A DNA stretch of 64,000 bases from Linnemannia hyalina (lineage: Eukaryota; Mortierellomycota; Mortierellomycetes; Mortierellales; Mortierellaceae). The translations under genes and the position numbers were made by a program. The stretch lies in NCBI GenBank assembly GCA_019671135.1, contig JAHRHY010000011.1:186001-250000 (forward strand), given 5' to 3'. Under the pieces are notes generated by a model. The model did no database searches, was not told where the DNA came from, and worked only from the letters and a program-made list of their open reading frames with translations. The first letter of the stretch is position 1. The number at the start of each line of letters is the position of its first letter. Shown here in pieces: positions 57,656 through 64,000 of this stretch.

Positions 57656-60600
57656 GGTTGTCTGTCGGTGAGAGTGTGTCGCGATGGTATTGATTCAAAG
57701 AGGACAAGAAAAAAAAAGGCTCACTGGCAGCAGCCATCATCTCAAGTGAAATGAGGACTGCCTCTTTAATTGACCGATTAATGTCTAATTGACAGAGTCA
57801 ATTTTTTAGTGGGGTCACAGGAAAAGGACGAGCTTATCATGAAGAAAGAACAAGCGGTGTCCCGGATCGGAGGAGGAGGAGCCGGAAAAAAAGAGTCCGA
57901 GCGCGTGGACAGTCAGTCTCATCTACCGAGGTCTAGTGCCGAAAGCCCTAGCTACGCAGTGGGGCAAGATGTTCATGGACGTACCAGAGAGCATTACCCA
58001 GCACGTCAGCTGTCTCTAGTAGATATGTCGAGAAGGAAGCCAAGGGCAATTATGGAAGCCACGCTGTGAGAGGACCATCAGGTGGGAAGAGAACAACATT
58101 ACCAACAGCACGAAGCGCACACGCACAACCAAGGACCAGAGGGCACAGTGCGCATCTTTGCTGAAAAAAGGGGGCTAACTGTGCCCCAGATCGGCGCAAA
58201 GGGACAAATGGATCGGTAAGGTGAGTGCATCTCTGCCTCCTACTTGGGCTCATAAGGAGCACTATAAGGGCGTCATAAGGGGCGTCATCGCGCTCTAGAT
58301 CGGGGAAGGGTCAGGATCTGGCACACTCCCCTTGCTTTTAACCACCTTCGCTTTCGTTCCCTCGTCTTTGAAACTGTTATTTATTCGACCTAGGAGGCGA
58401 TTGTTGTACTGTACACTCCATTTTGATGCACCACACACCCACTCAATCAAAACAATGCCAGGAGGTGCGATTCTCTTCAAGCAAAGGATGCATTTGCTAA
58501 GAGGAAATAACAAGGCATTTGCTAGGCGTGCAACAAAGCACCATTGACTAAGAACGAGAAGCGCACAGGATCGGGAACAAGATACTGTCTAACTGGTTGC
58601 TAGATTGGCCCCAGTAAGCCCATTGCATACCTTGTCCAAGGGATGAAAATGGCCAGTACGTATAATGTTTTCTTGCAAGCTATGTCTGAATATCTGGATA
58701 TCTGGATATCTGGATACCATAGGTATTATACATGAAGCGAATTGGCATGTGCGGTCTCCACCCTCATCTCGGCAGTCTTGTGTTTGTCTCCGACCAATGA
58801 GATGTGCTTTTTTTTGATGTTGGGCTCCCGTCCCCTTTCATTCCATTAGTGTCCCCTTCTTCTTCTTTTCATTTACCCTTTTCTGGCGCCTTCCTCCTCC
58901 TCCTCGTTTGTTATTTGTGCTTTGTCAGGCTGCCTTGATTTGGCAATTGCATGGTGGCCAGTTCCTTTCATTGTTTGTGCAATTAATAATGCATTCTACT
59001 GTAGGGTATTACTTCTATTTGCCTACCTGATTGCCAGCCTGGCAACTGCATATTATTTATAGTAGCACATACATGTACAGCATACGATACAATAGCTATA
59101 CCTTGGTGAACACCATGCAAGAAATGTTTTTTTTGTTGAGGGCGTGCATGAGTCTAAAGGTCTAATGGTATGTAAGGGGCAGGTTCACTCGACCGGACCC
59201 ACATCAAGTGACCCTCTCCTTCTCATTTTCTTTGTCTCGTCCGTTCCCTCCCCTTCCGTTCCCTTCTCATACGATGGACAGTGGACAGTGGACAGTGGAC
59301 AATGGACAATGGACAATGGACATTGGACACTGCGCGCTTTGGCAACAACACACCTCTCTCTTTCTCTCTATTGGATCCAGTCTTGTCATACATTTCACAA
59401 ACAACACAACATCCAAACAGACATCGTTTTTATTATTGGATTATGCAGCATCGCCCCACACTATTTACAAATAAAGTACCCTCTCTTACTGAGAATCAAC
59501 TCAACCCACTTGTCTAATGCCACATTCGAATGCGTCCTTCTTTCTCCTTCTTCTTCATTCAATTCCATTTCTCATTCCTCACCACTCTTCATCATCATCC
59601 TTCCACTGCCCTCTCCTTTCCATTCTCTTTCGCATCTCACCAATAAAACGACTCAACCCCTCTCAACAAGAAACTTGCCTCGCCGACTTTCTGCTCTTTT
59701 TTTCTCGCCAACGGTCAGAAAACCACCTTCCTTCTAAAGGCAAGTCTCTCGCAGGCACTTTTCCTTTGCTTCGCTCTATCTCCTTCTCCTCGTCCGAGCT
59801 ATCGTATTGCAACCGCATCCGTCATGAGATCAGGGTGGTGGTGGTGAATGTTGCTGCTGCGCGGAAACTCTATCAGGCAAAGAACAAAAAGGAAAAGAGA
59901 GAAACGTTGGAAAGGTGCGAAAGAAGAAAAGAAGTGAGAGCGGGAAAAGGTTGGAGAGGAGTGCGATTGTGCCCCCAGTTGTCGCTCTTTTGTCACCTAT
60001 GACCGATTTAAATGGTTGTCGCTATTCCTATATAGAGTGACCTTTTCTTGTGGGTTCGTCAGGTTAAATGTCGCACTTTTTTCTTTTGAGTTTTTAATTT
60101 TCGATCGGTGTTGGTTCGGTCCTGCTTCCCCATCCCTTCGCCCTCTCCCTTTTTTTTTGTTCATTCTCGAATGTGGGCTTTTGTAGCCCGCTTTTTTTTT
60201 ATTCCCAGTACCCAGAAGACGTAACAAAAGCAATAGGGGAGTACTTTTCCTTCTCATTTTGCAAATCAAAATCGGAACAAAAAAAAAGGGGTGTGTCGAG
60301 AAGGAGCGTAAAGGAAGAACAGTAAGAAGAAGGGTCCTGTCTCTTCGTTCTAATTCCGTCTTTTTCTCTACCCCCCTGGCCCCGTTTCTAAATGGCTGTC
60401 TTGTCTTTCTGCTGAAGAAGAAGAAGAACAACAACAACAACAACAACAAGGAGATGTGCGCCATGTTATTGGCTGAGTTTCATCCTGAACCCATCCATCG
60501 GGCCCCTTGTCTTTGTTTGTAACACCATCATTTGCACCCTTCCCTTTCACTTTCCTTCCTCTTCTTGCTCCGACTCCCTTTCTACCCCACCCAATCTCCC

Positions 60601-62079
60601 TCCATCTCTTTTTTTTTTTTTTTTTTTTTTCCTCTCTCGCATTCCTCTCCTCCTTCTTGCTTTGTAAAACAAGCGCTGTGCGGCCGCAAATTGGAGATGA
60701 GGGTTGCCAGGGGAGGGGGCCATGCAAGAATGTATCATCGCTCTATCAAAACAATGCGTAAGCAACCTTGCTCTCATGACCCTGAGGCGCGGGTGCGTAT
60801 CTGAACTCACCCTTCATCCTTTTCTAATTTGAGATCATTGAGGTGCCACAAAGTATGCACCTCAATGGGTTGAGCATTGCCCATTGTCGCGCTCTCACTT
60901 CTCTTTTCTTGGCTTTCCTTACTCACCACTTTCACCCTACAGCGCAAAATACTTTCTTCATCCGTACCTTTGTTTCTCTTCTTTGTTCCTGTTTTTGCTT
61001 TGCTCCTTGTCGAGTTTCATCGCCCCTTTCAATATGCCAACTGTCCACATCCCAAAGTATTTTTTTCGTCGTTACTGTTTCCTCAACTCGTGAGTTTTGC
61101 TAGTCCCCCAGCCTCAGCCCTCACCGCCACATACACACACATATACTACGACACAACGCGCAAATTCGGTGGGGATCTGTATATTTAGAGGATGGGGGTC
61201 ACATTGCTCACAAATGTGAATGCGATCGCGCGGGAAAAACTAAAGACATCATGACAGGAGCAAACAGCAACAATAGTGCCATGGAGGATGAGGAAGAGAG
61301 ATGTAAAGTAGAGGAAGGGGAATGAGAGAGAATGAGAGAGAGCCATTCGTTGATAGTATCGCATATTGTTTTCGACATGTGTGAGCAGTGCTAGAGTAAG
61401 AGAGGACGGACATGGTGACGAGAGCACAATGCAAACAGATTATTACGTTTTCTTGTTACTCCCTGCCTGAATCTTACTTCTTCTTACCTGCCCGCCTGGT
61501 GGTGTAAGTGTAGAAATGGAGAACGCGCATACGTACTGCATGCACTATCCCTTTCTCGGCGTCAGATCTCTTTATTAAGACTAAATAACTAACCACCTCT
61601 TATATGCTCCTTCTTTCTTTTCTCCTTATGCCTAAACTCCAAACTATGCGAATGTGATGTTTCTATTCCAACAACAGAGAGTCGCTATTCTTGTCCACCA
61701 GCAAAAACACACCGCCTTGGCTCAAGTGTCAACGAACAAGTTTCTTTCTTTAATTGACAACCCGTCCGACTAACAACAAGCAACAAACAAAAACCACAAC
61801 ATTACTTCATCTCTTCCCTCCTTCTTCTCCTGTTTACTTTACAATTGACTCCGATCCAGTCCAAGACACACCAGACCCTTCTTATTCCACTTAACCATTC
61901 TCGCTAGCACACTTTGACCCCTTTCTCACTTGTGCACGTTTGAACCTTTTATTATCGTTCTTTTATTACATTTCTCTGAGCAGTCGGTTCCAAACTATTC
62001 GTTTTAGTCACTTTTACCAGATTCCTCCCTCTTCTTCTTTTCTTCTTTTTTTCTTTTCTTTTACTTTTTCTTCCTCATA
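57656..62079. other. 4.4-kb gene-poor stretch
   Basis: No convincing coding or RNA gene. Contents seen: three overlapping ATCTGGAT units (58690-58715), a heptamer array (59275-59330), CT-rich tracts (59500-59760), an (AAC)n tract (60426-60450) with T22 (60608-60630), and a long pyrimidine-rich leader before the kinase (61800-62079). The last part probably belongs to the kinase promoter. Confidence 0.4.
59275..59330 (+). repeat. Heptamer array TGGACAN x8
   Basis: Eight perfect-length units in order: TGGACAG x3, TGGACAA x3, TGGACAT, TGGACAC. Only the seventh base changes. Confidence 0.95.
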
Positions 62080-63926
62080 ATGGGAAACATTTTGACAAAG
62101 TGCTGTACGGAGGACGTTGATCTCCGCAAGAAACACGACCACCTTTCAAAGACTTCGCCCACACTTCGAACGGTCAACGACTCTTCTACATCTACACACA
62201 ACCAGCTGGACGATATTGAACTCCACAACGCCGCAGGAACCACCAAAGCCTCCGTTTCTGTCTCAGGCCAGCAATCGAACCTTGACGTCAACACCACCAC
62301 CACCACCACCATCACTAACAAGGACACACCCGTTACCTCCAAGCGACCAGTATCGTCGTTCTTCAAGCAGATCTCGTCGTCCCTCGCCAAAAAGTCTGCA
62401 CCAGCAAACCCAAAGTCCTTGTCGCTTGAGCAAGGTCTGGAGCAGTACTTCCCATTCCCGTTGACGGCCGAGGAGCGTAAAGTGCTTCTATCGAACGAGA
62501 TTCCGTCGGCCGAGATCGAGAACCTGTCGATCGGAGTCGATGGCGGAGGAATGGGTATCATCCACGTCGCCGAGTGGAAGGGCATCAAGGTCGCCATCAA
62601 GGAGGCGTCGCTCAATGTCATTACCAAGGAGGTAAGACTCTTGAACATATTATTTTGAAACATGACCTCCGACCACGTCACGTCATATCCCCTGCATCAA
62701 CTTTAATTTTTGGGTTCCTGCGCGGTCTGTGCCTTTTTTTTATGCCTTATCATCGTACATCATTATGACATACTCACTCAGTGGTTATCTTGTCTTCCTT
62801 TATTCACCCCCTGCGTATATTATTGCGACTTCCTTTTCTTTTTCATCACAATTACGTACAGGTCGAGATCTACAGCCGTATGAAGGGCTGCGAGGGTGTG
62901 GTCCAGTACTACGGAGTCACCTACCCTCCAGGACTCGACAAGCTCTGCATCGTCACAAAGTACGCCGAATTCGGTTCCCTCGCCTGGTACCTCAAGGTCG
63001 AGTACCACAATATGGACTGGTCCCACAAGCTCCTCATGGCCACCCAAATCTCGACCGCCATCGCCCGACTCCACCAGGAGGGCATCTACCACCGCGACCT
63101 CCACTGCGGCAACATCCTTGTCGACGCTCTCGGAAATGCCATGCTGACCGACTTTGGAGCCAGTACTGTCATGGAACAGCGTGTTGCGCGTAGCATAGAC
63201 GATTATGCCCTCCAGACTTTTACTACCCCCGAAGGCGAGTCCAAGTACACCAGTACCAAGATGCCTAGTGCCGAGCAATTGGCTGCTTCCTCCAGCAACC
63301 CCAAGGACAAGTCTGGTTCTTCTGATGAACCCAAGGACCCCCTGATCGGGGTCATGGCCTACATTGCCCCCGAGCGGTTCCGTAACCCTAGCGCCTTCGA
63401 TGCCCGCTGCGATATCTACTCCCTCGGTGTCTTGCTCTGGGAGTTGACCAGTGGTCATGGTGCTTTCACCAGAGTGGCCCAAGATGTGCCCCTTGCAGTC
63501 TCGATCCTGAACGGCAAGCGTGAGCTTCCTATTGAGGGTACACCTCAGGGATACCAGGATCTGTACGAGAAGTGCTGGGAGACTGATCCTGCCAAGAGAC
63601 CTACTCTGGATGAGGTTCTGGCTACGTTGACCAGCGTCCGTGAGAGTATGACGCCCGAGGAGTTGGAAGTTACACGCACTCGTCCCTCTAACCGCAACAG
63701 CGAGGATGGCAGTTCCATAGGTAACGTTTTGGGGTGATTAGTTATGAATATTTTGACATTGGTCGTCACGTCGCACTTACTGGAGTAGATGACTAATTTA
63801 GCATGGTTCTCTTCGCCTTTTTTTTCTTCTTGCAAAATAGGATCAGAGTTTGAGCAGTCGATCAGTGTGCCCCGCCCCACCTCTGAGCTGCAGAGCTACA
63901 TCATCTCTGACTCCATCGAGCACTAA
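62080..63926 (+). CDS. TKL-like protein kinase with N-terminal acylation signal
   Basis: Exons 62080-62631, 62862-63720 and 63841-63926 give 498 residues. The protein starts MGNILTKCC: Gly2 fits N-myristoylation and Cys8/Cys9 palmitoylation, so it should sit on a membrane. About 110 Ser/Thr-rich residues follow. The kinase domain shows a Gly-rich loop (GGGMGIIHVAEWKG), Lys in VAIKEAS, the catalytic loop YHRDLHCGNIL, DFG in LTDFGAST, an activation-loop insertion of about 50 Ser/Lys-rich residues, then MAYIAPERF and DIYSLGVLLWELTSG. The HRDLHxxN loop and the subdomain XI pattern (CWETDPAKRPT) are those of tyrosine-kinase-like/Ser-Thr kinases expanded in mucoromycete fungi. Substrate unknown. 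The start ATG follows a strong pyrimidine tract. Confidence 0.9.
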
Positions 63927-64000
63927 TCAGACCACAATTCAACCACGCCGTCCACACAGCTCCCCCGCCATCTCTTGAGGAAAGAGGAGGAGGGGTTTCC
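63927..64000. other. 3' region of the kinase gene, cut by window end
   Basis: Only 74 bases; no feature recognised. Confidence 0.5.

Noticed and set aside
59517..60002. 161-codon plus-strand frame
   Set aside because: Low-complexity translation of pyrimidine-rich DNA, no similarity.

Overview
The window reads as nuclear DNA of an early-diverging filamentous fungus, most plausibly Mortierellomycota. This is inferred from the density of short phase-variable introns with YAG acceptors, pyrimidine-rich leaders, the gene set (Zn2Cys6-type factor, Crinkler, MARVEL protein, GH5 plus ricin-type lectin, HRDLH-type kinase) and Helitron debris. No tRNA, rRNA or CRISPR array was recognised. Gene models were built by hand from splice signals and protein similarity, so exon ends are given and almost all keep frame.

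Left block (1-24.5 kb) is mostly housekeeping: the 3' end of a fungal transcription factor, a decayed Helitron helicase tail, a PTRHD1-like protein, a Cnl2/NKP2-like kinetochore subunit, the Smc5/6 subunit NSE1, a small mitochondrial-like protein, a secreted GH5 endoglycoceramidase-like enzyme with a ricin-type lectin tail, a 6-kb stretch without a convincing gene, an alpha/beta hydrolase, a Kv-beta-type aldo-keto reductase, the Hsp70/Hsp90 co-chaperone STI1 and a p24 cargo receptor. STI1 and p24 share a divergent promoter with an inverted pair of CCAAT boxes.

Middle block (25-45 kb) is accessory in character: an unrecognised exon cluster with a minisatellite, a G19 run, a 440-bp imperfect palindrome, a Crinkler effector-like P-loop gene with a hairpin (MITE-like) insertion in its intron, a head-to-head RecQ-like helicase gene broken by stops and a frameshift and joined to a nuclease-like C-terminal domain, a MARVEL-type membrane protein, an intact 11-exon paralogue of the nuclease-like domain, a 157-bp tandem duplication, a Helitron N-terminal remnant and a doubtful Lys-rich gene. 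A 97/116-bp repeat lies at both edges of the Crinkler/RecQ unit and cuts off the RecQ/nuclease gene. The intact nuclease-like paralogue carries Lys where the broken copy keeps the Glu of an E-x-K motif. The Crinkler Walker A has Arg where Gly is expected.

Right block (45-64 kb) is again housekeeping: Elongator subunit ELP2, a full-length kinesin-3 (Unc-104/KIF1-like), the GPI-anchor enzyme PIG-F/GPI11, a 4.4-kb gene-poor stretch with a heptamer array, and a TKL-like kinase with an N-terminal myristoylation/palmitoylation signal.
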